NCBI GenBank assembly: GCA_964615765.1 | Contig: CAZTQN010000001.1 | Span: forward strand, 186,001-250,000 | DNA: 64,000 nt | Source: CAZTQN01 sp964615765 | GTDB taxonomy: Bacteria > Planctomycetota > Phycisphaerae > Phycisphaerales > UBA1924 | Direction of reading: 5' to 3' | In this document: positions 34,199 through 41,943 of the stretch, piece by piece | Layout: the number at the start of each line of letters is the position of its first letter | Numbering within the stretch: position 1 is the stretch's first letter | Translations under genes and position numbers: made by a program | The notes under the pieces: model-generated | What the model was told of the DNA's origin: nothing | Seen by the model: only the letters and a program-made list of their open reading frames with translations | The model's database searches: none

Positions 34199-34373
34199 GG
34201 GCACAAAAACTCCGGCGCTGGGCACAAAAGCTCCTGCGCTGGGCACAAAAACTTCTGCGCTGGGCACAAAAGGTCCGGCGCTGGGCACAAAATGTTCGGC
34301 GCTGGGCACGAGAGCTCCTGCGCTGGGCACAAAATGTTCCGCGCTGGGCACAAAAGCTCCTGCGCTGGGCACA
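34199..34373. repeat. 21-bp minisatellite, 8.3 units
   Basis: Eight full units of GGGCACAAAARCTCCTGCGCT type, each exactly 21 bp, start at 34199, 34220, 34241, 34262, 34283, 34304, 34325 and 34346; a 7-bp partial unit ends at 34373. Variation is confined to the middle (positions 8-16). The unit length is a multiple of 3, so two frames stay open across it, but neither belongs to a credible gene. A C-rich run (GTCCCCCC-like octamers, about 34451-34495) follows before ribE. Confidence 0.95.
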
Positions 34374-34508
34374 GCAGGAACAAAGTTGGTCGCATCAGGA
34401 GCGGCGGCGGGCCAAGCGCGAGATCACGCCGTGCGTCCCACCTTCCCCCCGTCCCCCCATCCCCCCCTCCCCCCGTCCCCCCGTCCCCCCGTCCCTTCCG
34501 CTCATCGA

Positions 34509-34514
34509 TACCCT
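34509..34514 (+). promoter_or_regulatory. TACCCT, candidate -10 box 5 nt before ribE
   Basis: TACCCT then CGCCC then the ATG of ribE at 34520. No Shine-Dalgarno is present, so leaderless initiation is plausible. Confidence 0.4.
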
Positions 34515-34519
34515 CGCCC

Positions 34520-35197
34520 ATGTTCACCGGTCTTGTGCAGGCGGTCGGGCGGGTTGCGGAGCTTACGCCGTCGCGAGCGGAAGGCGTTCGAAGTGGCGGC
34601 GGCTGGGCCGGGCAGGCCGGGATGCTGCGGCTGACGGTGGACGTTGGCGACTGGGCCCACGGGCCTTCGATCCGGGCCGGCGACAGCATCAGCATCAACG
34701 GGTGCTGTTTGACGGCGGTCGCGGACGCGGGCGTCGACGGCGGCCTGTGCACGGTCGGGTTCGACGCCGTCGCCGAGACGCTCGCGAAGACGACGGTGGG
34801 TGCGCTGCGTGTCGGCGATCCGGTCAATCTCGAGCACGCGGCGACCGCGAGCACGTTCCTCGGCGGGCACATCGTGCAGGGGCACGTTGACGGCGTCGGA
34901 CGCGTGACGCGCGTGCAGGCCACGGACGATTGGCGCGTGTGGTTCGAGGTGCCCGCGGCTCTCGCGGAGTATCTGGCGCCGAAGGGGAGCGTGTGCGTGG
35001 ACGGCGTGTCGCTGACGATCGCGGAGGTCACGATGGCCGCGGGCCAGGCGACCGGCTTCTCCGTGGCCCTGATCCCGACGACGCTGGACAAGACGACGCT
35101 GCGCCGGCTGGCCGTGGGCGACGGCGTGAACCTGGAGATGGACATCATCTCGAAGCAGGTTGTGTTCTGGCTGAAGGCCCGCGAGAGCCGAAGATAA
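34520..35197 (+). CDS. ribE: riboflavin synthase alpha chain
   Basis: 225 aa from MFTGLVQAVGRV, the universal start of riboflavin synthase; the frame is open further upstream only because the 21-bp repeat is open. Two homologous barrels are visible: the first with SINGCCLTAVAD, the second with LGGHIVQGHVDGVG and CVDGVSLTIAEV. It dismutates two 6,7-dimethyl-8-ribityllumazines to riboflavin. A short insertion (SRAEGVRSGGGWAGQAG) lies after strand 1. No FMN riboswitch is recognisable upstream. ruvC follows after 6 nt. Confidence 0.96.
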   Translation: MFTGLVQAVGRVAELTPSRAEGVRSGGGWAGQAGMLRLTVDVGDWAHGPSIRAGDSISINGCCLTAVADAGVDGGLCTVGFDAVAETLAKTTVGALRVGDPVNLEHAATASTFLGGHIVQGHVDGVGRVTRVQATDDWRVWFEVPAALAEYLAPKGSVCVDGVSLTIAEVTMAAGQATGFSVALIPTTLDKTTLRRLAVGDGVNLEMDIISKQVVFWLKARESRR

Positions 35198-35203
35198 CCG
35201 GCC

Positions 35204-35839
35204 GTGACTGTGCCCGCGTCGCCAATCTCGTCCCGCGTGTCGGCGTCGCCGACCAGTGCGCAGCCCGCGAGCGGGGGGGGCGGTGGGGGCGGGGGTGGGG
35301 GGGGGCGACGCGTGCTGGGGATTGATCCCGGGCTGCGTTTGACGGGATACGCGGTGCTGGAGATTCCGCGCGGCGGGGGTGCTGGTGCGAGTGGGGGGTC
35401 GCGGCGTGGGCGGGTGGGTGGGGGTGCCGGGGCGGAGGCGACGCTGGTCGAAGCGGGCGTGATTCGCCTGGTGCAAGGCCGCTCGGTGGCGCGGCGGCTG
35501 GTGGAACTGGACGCTGACCTGCGCGACATCATCGAGCGGACCGCGCCGCATGTCGGCGCGGTGGAGAAGCTGTACGCGCATTACAAGCACCCGCTGACGG
35601 GCGTGATCATGGGGCACGCGCGGGGTGTGGTGCTGCTGAACATCCAGCGGGCCGGGATGGACGTGGTCGAACTGGGGGCGACGGAAGTGAAGAAATCGCT
35701 CACGGGCAACGGGCACGCGAGCAAGGCGCAGGTGCAGTCGGGCGTGCAGGCGCAGTTGGGCTTGTCCGCCCCGCCCAGCCCGCCCGACATTGCGGATGCG
35801 ATCGCGATCGCGCTGTGCTGCTTGCGGCGGCTGGGGTGA
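35204..35839 (+). CDS. ruvC: crossover junction endodeoxyribonuclease RuvC
   Basis: 211 aa from the GTG at 35204. VLGIDPGLRLTGYAVLE holds the first catalytic Asp, VEKLYAHYKHP the Glu, and PPDIADAIAIALCC the final Asp pair: the RNase-H-like RuvC that resolves Holliday junctions with RuvAB. Compared with typical RuvC there is an N-terminal tail of 36 residues including an 11-Gly run, and a Gly/Arg-rich insertion after LEIPR (about 22 residues). A GTG at 35312, directly after the Gly run, would give a normal N-terminus. The G-rich tract at 35271-35306 makes the start region slippage-prone. Confidence 0.9.
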   Translation: MTVPASPISSRVSASPTSAQPASGGGGGGGGGGGRRVLGIDPGLRLTGYAVLEIPRGGGAGASGGSRRGRVGGGAGAEATLVEAGVIRLVQGRSVARRLVELDADLRDIIERTAPHVGAVEKLYAHYKHPLTGVIMGHARGVVLLNIQRAGMDVVELGATEVKKSLTGNGHASKAQVQSGVQAQLGLSAPPSPPDIADAIAIALCCLRRLG

Positions 35840-35979
35840 AGCGGTGTCCGGGATTTCCTGACTTTTTCCGGCGTCTGCGCGGATTCATGAGATCTTGACG
35901 CAATCGCGCGGGTGTCTTCGGCGTTGTGTGGTATGTTCCTCTTGGGAAGAGGCTGGTCGACACCAAGAGAGGCTCGACC

Positions 35980-38106
35980 ATGCTGTCGCGATTGTCACGT
36001 GTTGCACTTGCCGGAATCGTGCTGGCGGCCTGCGGGTCTGCCGCATTTGCCCAACCCACCAACGTCCGCGCCTGGTACGCCCAGGGGCAGGTCTTCGTCG
36101 TCTGGGAGCGTCCGGCCCCGCCGGCGAACTCGACCGACACGGTCGAGATCTACGCCTCGCCCGCGGCCCAGGTGAACGTCGCCAACATGGACCGGGTCGG
36201 GCGGCTGTTCTTCCCCGAGTACACCGGGGCCCGGCTGCAGCAACTCAACCCGGCGGCCCGCTTGCAGGTGCCGACGCCCGCGGGCGGGACGTACCGGCTG
36301 GCCGCGAACGAGGGCGTGTTCGCCTACACGCCGCGGGCCGCGGGCAACCTGTTCTTCGCGGTGGTGGACACCGGCGGGGCGGTTGTTGCGGCGGCCAACA
36401 GCGCGTCGGCCGCGTTCAACTACGACCCCGTCAACGACCCGGTGCGTCCGCACCCGCAGTTCAACGGGTTCACGCCCGGCGGTCAGCCGTACACCGCCAT
36501 GGTCGTCTTCGCCGAGGGGCGTGACGAATACGACAACGCGCGGCCGGACATTCCCGTCCTCGGCGACGCCGACAAGAACGGCGTGCCGCACGTGTTCACG
36601 ATCACCGAGCCCGTCGGCGGCGTTGGCGCGGGGCTGATCCCGTGCGTGCTGGCGCATCACGGCGGCGGGGGCGAGTACGAACTGTTCCGCCCCGGCATCC
36701 CGGCCCGCAGCAACGTCTCGCTCGGGCTGACGACGGGCATCGTGGTCACGCCGGATGACAGCTATTACGCGATCGTCGGCAATGCGCTCAACCGTTCGAA
36801 CACCTCGTGGTTCGGGTACACGCCGCAGGCCGACCCGTTCTTTGTCGGGATGCGCACGAACCCGCCGGCGGGCTCGATCGTGGTGAACTTCACGAGCCGG
36901 CGGGTGCACTGGATCATCGACTGGCTGCTGCGTCCGACCTCGCCGTACACGATCGATCCGTCGCGGATCGCGATGATCGGGCACTCCGGCGGCGGGCGCG
37001 GGACGTCGCACCTGGTGCGGCAGCGCCCGGAACGGTTCGCCGCGGCGGCGATCTACACGCCCGCGAGCGATCTGACGATCCCTCCGGCGGCCGCGGGCGG
37101 GGGCATGGAGGAAAACTTCCTGCGCGGCGACTGGGTGACGCCGCTCGACACCAACCTGCTGAAGACCGACGGCACGCCCTTCGACACGGTGGAGGTCTTC
37201 ACGATGACCACGCGGTTGTCTTCGACGGAGCGCGACTTCCCGCTGATGCGGTTGTACTACGGCAAGCGCGATCAAGACGGCCCCGCGTCGTGGAGCATCG
37301 CCCAGCGCGCGGTGGTCGACGCGCTCAACGACGCCAAGGCTGGCTTCCTCATCCACTGGGACGAGCGCGAGCACGGCGTCGAGAAGTGGGACAACGAGAC
37401 CAACGACCTGACCGACGGCAACCCGGGCCCGTGGCCGGACGTGGGCCAGTGGATCGCGCCGATCAAGACGCGTCGCCCGGCCGCCGAGTCGCTGATCACC
37501 GCGCACAGCAGCACGCAGACCTACCCCGGCTTCTTCAACGCCGACGCCGACGCGATCGCCGCCGGTCGCCAGCCCGACCCGGGCCCGGGCGATCCGAACC
37601 TGGGCGACCCGTTCGGCACGTGGGGCGGATACTTCGACTGGGACACCGCGACGCTGATCGACGAACCCAACCGCTGGGCCGCGACGATGTTCGCGACCGG
37701 ACTCTCGGCGACGGCGATCGACAACAGCCCGTTCGCGACGTTCATCACCGACCTGTCGCCGCGGCGGACGCGGAACTTCCTGCCGCCGGTCGGCAAGCTC
37801 GTGCAGTGGATCAGCCGCAACGCGGTGACAAACGTCGAGATCCAGCGGGGCACCAGCGCCACCGGGGCCGAGAGCGTCGTGACCGTCACCGGCCTGACCA
37901 TCCCGCGCGACCCGTCCCGGATCCGCCTGACCATCGGCGTCTGTCTCGCCGACTACAACAACTCCGGCACCATCACGGTCCAGGACATCTTCGATTTCCT
38001 CAACGGCTACTTCAGCGGCAGCCCGGACGCCAACATCAACGGGGTCGGCGGGCTGACCGTCCAGGACATCTTCGACTTCCTGGCGCGGTATTTTGCCGGC
38101 TGCTGA
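35980..38106 (+). CDS. secreted alpha/beta-hydrolase (esterase-like) with dockerin-like module
   Basis: 708 aa from the ATG at 35980. Signal peptide to about residue 24 (SAAFA). An N-terminal beta domain (about 25-150, QVFVVWERPAPPANSTDTVE) is followed by a hydrolase domain. That domain has an oxyanion-like AHHGGGGEYE, nucleophile elbow MIGHSGGGRG, an acidic site in YYGKRDQDG and a likely catalytic His in WDEREHGVEKW. Candidate activities are feruloyl/acetylxylan-type esterase or peptidase. The last 60 residues form the two-loop dockerin-like module (ADYNNSG-TITVQDIFDFL; ANINGVG-LTVQDIFDFL) ending FAGC. A terminator follows. Confidence 0.8.
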   Translation: MLSRLSRVALAGIVLAACGSAAFAQPTNVRAWYAQGQVFVVWERPAPPANSTDTVEIYASPAAQVNVANMDRVGRLFFPEYTGARLQQLNPAARLQVPTPAGGTYRLAANEGVFAYTPRAAGNLFFAVVDTGGAVVAAANSASAAFNYDPVNDPVRPHPQFNGFTPGGQPYTAMVVFAEGRDEYDNARPDIPVLGDADKNGVPHVFTITEPVGGVGAGLIPCVLAHHGGGGEYELFRPGIPARSNVSLGLTTGIVVTPDDSYYAIVGNALNRSNTSWFGYTPQADPFFVGMRTNPPAGSIVVNFTSRRVHWIIDWLLRPTSPYTIDPSRIAMIGHSGGGRGTSHLVRQRPERFAAAAIYTPASDLTIPPAAAGGGMEENFLRGDWVTPLDTNLLKTDGTPFDTVEVFTMTTRLSSTERDFPLMRLYYGKRDQDGPASWSIAQRAVVDALNDAKAGFLIHWDEREHGVEKWDNETNDLTDGNPGPWPDVGQWIAPIKTRRPAAESLITAHSSTQTYPGFFNADADAIAAGRQPDPGPGDPNLGDPFGTWGGYFDWDTATLIDEPNRWAATMFATGLSATAIDNSPFATFITDLSPRRTRNFLPPVGKLVQWISRNAVTNVEIQRGTSATGAESVVTVTGLTIPRDPSRIRLTIGVCLADYNNSGTITVQDIFDFLNGYFSGSPDANINGVGGLTVQDIFDFLARYFAGC

Positions 38107-38145
38107 ACCGGATCCGAGAACTTTCGTATCATGGTGTATTCTGCG

Positions 38146-38171
38146 AGCGTCAGGGTTCCCTGACGCTTTTT
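38146..38171 (+). terminator. rho-independent terminator after the esterase-like gene
   Basis: AGCGTCAGGG (38146-38155) pairs with CCCTGACGCT (38158-38167) and is followed by a T run to 38171. It sits 38 nt before the next gene's start. Confidence 0.88.
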
Positions 38172-38208
38172 CATAGGTCTCATCTGGGACCGCGTTGGGA
38201 GAACTGGT

Positions 38209-40881
38209 ATGAGAAGGACATGCTGGGGGAGCGGTGTGCGCTCGCTGTGCGAGCGGGTGGTCGTGTTTGTCATGATGGTGATCGCGGCGGCGGTCGGGAC
38301 GCCCGCGCGGGCCCAGCCGACGGTGTCGAACTGCGTCGGCTGGGAGGCGCTGGTGCCGCCGTCGGAGGCCGACGGCGCGTTCACGAGCGCGGCGGTGTGG
38401 GATCCGGACGGGCCGGGGCCGCGGGGGGAGGAACTGGTCGTCGCGGGGGGGTTTCGAAGCATCGGTCTCGTCGCAAGCCGGGGCTTGGCGGTGTGGGACG
38501 GCAAACGGTGGAACGCATGGGAGGGGCCGTCCCGGCCACGTGGGAACGGCACGGACATCACGGTCGTCGCGGCCCGCGCCGGTGAACTCTTCGGGGCGAG
38601 CTCGGCCGGGATCGCTGTCTGGCGGGACGGCGAGTGGCGGACCATTTCACCGCCGCTGAGCGGCATCTTCACCGGCGCGGTCGTCGATGCACTCGTGCCC
38701 GACGAAGACGACTCCTGGCTCATCGCCGGCCGGGGCTTTGGTCTTCCCGACGGGGGAAGTTACGGCATCTTGCGTCTGCACAACGGACAGTGGCAGGGGT
38801 TCGGGCTGGGCATCGGTTACTTCGGACGGATCAAGCATGTCGCTCGCCATCGCGGGGATGTCGTAATCGCTGGCCCATTTGATACGGTGAACGCCGTGTT
38901 CGGCCGTGCCGGCGACCGCGCCCCGGGCTTGGCTCGGTGGGATGGAGCGGCCTGGGTCCCGATCGCGGCCAGCCAGCTCCCGGGCGATCGGCAACTCAAC
39001 GTCACGGGGCTGCTGGTGCACGAGGGCGAACTGCTCGCGGCCCTCGCGTACGACCCGACCTCCGCAATCGAGGGCTTCCGAGGCGTGATGCGTATCGACG
39101 GGCTCACGCTCCGGCCATTCGACGTCCTCGGATCGACCGTGTCCGACGCCTATGGGATGATCGCCGTCAATGGCGAGCTGTGGGTCCACGCACGTCTCAT
39201 CTTCCCCGGCAGTGCGTTTCGCGGCGATATCGCTCTCGCGCGGCTGGGGTCGCGCGCTTGGAATATCGCGACCAACTCTGGGCCCCAGGGCTCCTTCTTC
39301 AACGTCCAGGCCCCACCACAACTGTTCGGCGGAAACGTGGGCGGGCGCCTCATGTTCACGTCCACACACGCCGGCACGCGCGAGATGTACAAAAAGGTGC
39401 TCACGCTCGGCACTCTTGCGGCTCCCGTCACGCTGGACGGCAGCGTGCGGGCGATTGTGCCGTGGCGTGGCGGCGTGCTGGTGTGGGGCTCGCTCGCCGG
39501 CTCGAGTTGGCCGCGTGTGCTTTGGTCGCCCACGGGCGACCCGGACACCTGGCGGATCATCGAGATCGGCGGACCGGGTTTTCTGCGTCATCTGACCGTG
39601 TGGGATGAAGATCTGCTCGTCAATCGCAACGTGGGCGCTTCGCCGATCGTCGAGCGATTCGATGGCGTCAGATTCACGCCGCTGGGCCCGGTCGGTAGCG
39701 CGGGCGCGCTCGAGGGCGTCCTGGAGCGACTGTTCATTCACAACAACGCCCCGATCGCCGTCGGATCGCTCCGCATCGTCGGCATTGGTCCGGTCACGAT
39801 GGCCCGTTTCGAGAACGGTGTGTGGATGCCTTTCGGCGGCGTGCCGGGATCGGTGACCGGTGCTCAGTTTGCGGTCCGCTCGCGAAGCGATGTTCCCTTC
39901 TGGACCAACTTCAAATCCTGGAACGGCCTGCTTCTCGCCGGCGGGCCGCGGGGCGACATCAACGGGCAGGACGCGGGCGTGCTCGCGGCGTTCGACGGCG
40001 TTTCATGGCGACGCATGGACCTCGGCTTCCCCGGCCCGCTGCGCGTGTTCGCCGAGGGTGACGATCGTCTGGTCGCGCTCGCGGACACCACGCCCGGACC
40101 TGAGACGGTCGCGGTCTGGAACGGCGACCGGTGGACGCCGCTCCCACGAATCTTGAGCACGGAGAACGCCGGTCGCGGCCAGATCGCCGTGCTCAACGGC
40201 GTGATCCATGCCTGCGACGGGTACACGTCCCCGATATTCCGCTGGGTCGGAGATGCGTGGCGGCGTGTGTCCTCAAACTTCTACGCGGACGGCGCGGCGG
40301 GCGTATTGGCGGTGGTCAACGGCACGTTGTACATGGGCGTGCCGCAGCCGTCCTGGGGTTCGGGTGAGTTCCCACGCTCGTTCCTCAACCGGCTCACGAA
40401 TCGCCCGCGGACGCCGCGATGGAGCTCCGGTCCGCCCTTCTCATTCCTGCCCGAGCAGCGCGCCTTTGAGGGGGCCACGCTCACACTCCCAGGGCCTACG
40501 GACCTCACCGACCTGACCGAGCGCTCTCTCTGGCGCAACGGCCAACGCCTGCAAAGCGGTCCCCAACCCAGCGGGAGCGAAGTGCGATTCGGCAGTGCTC
40601 TGTACAACGTCCAGCGGGCCGACGCCGGCGTTTACTTTGCACGCGCGGACAACGGATGCGGCGCCGTCGGCGAGTCCCCGCGGGTCACGCTCACCGTCTT
40701 CTGTCGCGGCGACGCCAACACCGACGGCGCCGTCTCGACGGCGGACATCTTCTACTGGATCGACCTCTGGTTCCGCGGCGGGGAATGGGGCAACCCGACC
40801 GTCGTCCGCCCGGGCGCCAACATCCAGGACTTCCTCACGTTCCTGACGAGTTGGTTCGGCGAGTGCCCGCCCACGCCGTGA
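38209..40881 (+). CDS. large secreted beta-propeller-like protein with dockerin-like tail
   Basis: 890 aa. A long signal peptide (about 1-35, ending ARAQ) is followed by many repeats with the WDGxxW pattern: LAVWDGKRWNAWEG, AVWRDGEWRTI, RLHNGQWQGFG, LARWDGAAWVPI, ARFENGVWMPFGG, AFDGVSWRRMD, AVWNGDRWTPL. Each fits a propeller blade like those of Kelch/PQQ-type surface proteins. An Ig-like domain with ADAGVYFARADNGCG precedes the end (about 760-835). The C-terminal module GDANTDGAVSTADIFYWIDL...NIQDFLTFL is a diverged dockerin; it ends GEC plus four residues instead of exactly GC. Likely cell-surface or secreted; no enzyme motif. Confidence 0.75.
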   Translation: MRRTCWGSGVRSLCERVVVFVMMVIAAAVGTPARAQPTVSNCVGWEALVPPSEADGAFTSAAVWDPDGPGPRGEELVVAGGFRSIGLVASRGLAVWDGKRWNAWEGPSRPRGNGTDITVVAARAGELFGASSAGIAVWRDGEWRTISPPLSGIFTGAVVDALVPDEDDSWLIAGRGFGLPDGGSYGILRLHNGQWQGFGLGIGYFGRIKHVARHRGDVVIAGPFDTVNAVFGRAGDRAPGLARWDGAAWVPIAASQLPGDRQLNVTGLLVHEGELLAALAYDPTSAIEGFRGVMRIDGLTLRPFDVLGSTVSDAYGMIAVNGELWVHARLIFPGSAFRGDIALARLGSRAWNIATNSGPQGSFFNVQAPPQLFGGNVGGRLMFTSTHAGTREMYKKVLTLGTLAAPVTLDGSVRAIVPWRGGVLVWGSLAGSSWPRVLWSPTGDPDTWRIIEIGGPGFLRHLTVWDEDLLVNRNVGASPIVERFDGVRFTPLGPVGSAGALEGVLERLFIHNNAPIAVGSLRIVGIGPVTMARFENGVWMPFGGVPGSVTGAQFAVRSRSDVPFWTNFKSWNGLLLAGGPRGDINGQDAGVLAAFDGVSWRRMDLGFPGPLRVFAEGDDRLVALADTTPGPETVAVWNGDRWTPLPRILSTENAGRGQIAVLNGVIHACDGYTSPIFRWVGDAWRRVSSNFYADGAAGVLAVVNGTLYMGVPQPSWGSGEFPRSFLNRLTNRPRTPRWSSGPPFSFLPEQRAFEGATLTLPGPTDLTDLTERSLWRNGQRLQSGPQPSGSEVRFGSALYNVQRADAGVYFARADNGCGAVGESPRVTLTVFCRGDANTDGAVSTADIFYWIDLWFRGGEWGNPTVVRPGANIQDFLTFLTSWFGECPPTP

Positions 40882-40942
40882 CGGCTTGACCACGGCATGA
40901 CGGCGAAGCCGCTTCGCGACCGACTCATCAGGCACAAACTAA

Positions 40943-40976
40943 AGAGGGCGCGGCACGCCGCGCCCTCTGCTCTTTT
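40943..40976. terminator. hairpin terminator between convergent genes
   Basis: AGAGGGCGCGGC (40943-40954) pairs with GCCGCGCCCTCT (40957-40968). GCTCTTTTCT follows on the plus strand and TTTAGTTTG on the minus strand; it may serve both the propeller gene and frr. Confidence 0.85.
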
Positions 40977-41013
40977 CTAAACCTCGGCCCTCGGCCCTCC
41001 ACCCACCCCCCGA

Positions 41014-41580
41014 TCAGATCGTCTCAATCTCCTTGCTCTTCTTGGCGACCGCTTCGTCGGTCTCGGCCTCGTACTTCTTCAGGAGGTCCTGGATCTCTTT
41101 CTTGAGGATCTCGATCTCGTCCTCCGAGACGTGCTGCTTGGCGTCGGCCTTGAGCTGGTCGGCGTGCTTGTTGCCGTCGCGGCGCGCGTTGCGCAGTTTG
41201 ACCTTGGTCTCCTCGCCCATCTCCTTGCACTTGCCGACCATCTGCTTGCGCCGGTCGCCGGTGAGCGCGGGGATGTTGATCAGGATCGCCTTGCCCTGCG
41301 GCTGGGGGTTGAGCCCCAGCCCCGAGGTCTCGATCGCCCTCTTGATGTCGCTCAACGAAGTGGCGTCGAACGGCTTGATCAGGATCTGTGAGGGTTCGGG
41401 CGTGGAAATGGCGGCGATGTTCTTCAGGTCCTGCTGCTGGCCGTAGTACTCGACCTTGATGAACTCGACCAGGGCCGTCGAGGCCCGCCCGGTGCGCATG
41501 CCGCGGAGCTCCTTTTTCAGGTACTCGGTGGCCTTGGTCATCGCGTCTTGCGTTTCGGTGAGGATGGAGTCGGGAGTCAT
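41014..41580 (-). CDS. frr: ribosome recycling factor
   Basis: 188 aa from the ATG at 41580. The sequence has the RRF wording: MRTGRASTALVEFIKVEYYG, then QLIKPFD-like (ILIKPFDATSLSDIKRAIE), NPQPQGKAILINIPALTGDRR, and the C-terminal helices with KLRNARRDGNKHADQLK and EIQDLLKKYEAE. With EF-G it splits post-termination ribosomes. No Shine-Dalgarno is seen, but TACACT lies 8 nt before the ATG on the minus strand. In many bacteria frr follows pyrH; here pyrH is 5.3 kb away with other genes between them. Confidence 0.97.
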   Translation of the reverse strand: MTPDSILTETQDAMTKATEYLKKELRGMRTGRASTALVEFIKVEYYGQQQDLKNIAAISTPEPSQILIKPFDATSLSDIKRAIETSGLGLNPQPQGKAILINIPALTGDRRKQMVGKCKEMGEETKVKLRNARRDGNKHADQLKADAKQHVSEDEIEILKKEIQDLLKKYEAETDEAVAKKSKEIETI

Positions 41581-41943
41581 AGGGGGGGAGTGTATCGCGG
41601 TGGCGGGGATGTTTCGGAGCGGTCGGCCCGCCCGCGGCGGCCCCGGGGGAAGGCCCGGGGGGAAGGCCGAGGGGCGAGGGGGGGGGGGGCGGGTTGGGGT
41701 GGGTGCGTCGGAAATAGACCTTGAGGGGCAGCGGGTGTGCGTGATCGAGTCGGTCCCTCGCACTCGCCTCCAATCGAGGCCATCCCAAGCAACGCGAGCC
41801 CGGACTTGCGTCAACCCCAATCGAAGTGCGCTCATGTAAATATTTCGGGAATTGTCTGTCCGATCCGGTGCCGTCCGCCCTATTTGGAGTGGAGAGCGCG
41901 TACGTTCATCGGTCGCACATTCTGCATACGAAGGGTTGCCATC
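41581..41943. other. 363-bp divergent gap between frr and the Ig-domain gene
   Basis: No gene seen. It holds a long G-rich run (about 41678-41691) and, on the minus strand, TACACT (41594-41589) 8 nt before frr. Promoters of both genes must lie here. Confidence 0.5.
41589..41594 (-). promoter_or_regulatory. TACACT, candidate -10 box 8 nt before frr
   Basis: Minus strand TACACT followed by CCCCCCCT and the ATG of frr; no ribosome-binding site between them. Confidence 0.4.

Noticed and set aside
34199..34373. Regular 21-bp repeats that might look like a CRISPR array
   Set aside because: Units are contiguous, with no unique spacers between them, and no cas genes are in the window.
34022..34519. 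Upstream extension of ribE through the 21-bp repeat (a 391-aa reading)
   Set aside because: Riboflavin synthase starts at MFTGLVQ; the extension is only open because the repeat unit is a multiple of 3, and a candidate -10 box sits right before 34520.
34374..34519. FMN riboswitch before ribE
   Set aside because: The conserved FMN-aptamer sequence blocks are not present; the stretch is a C-rich simple repeat.
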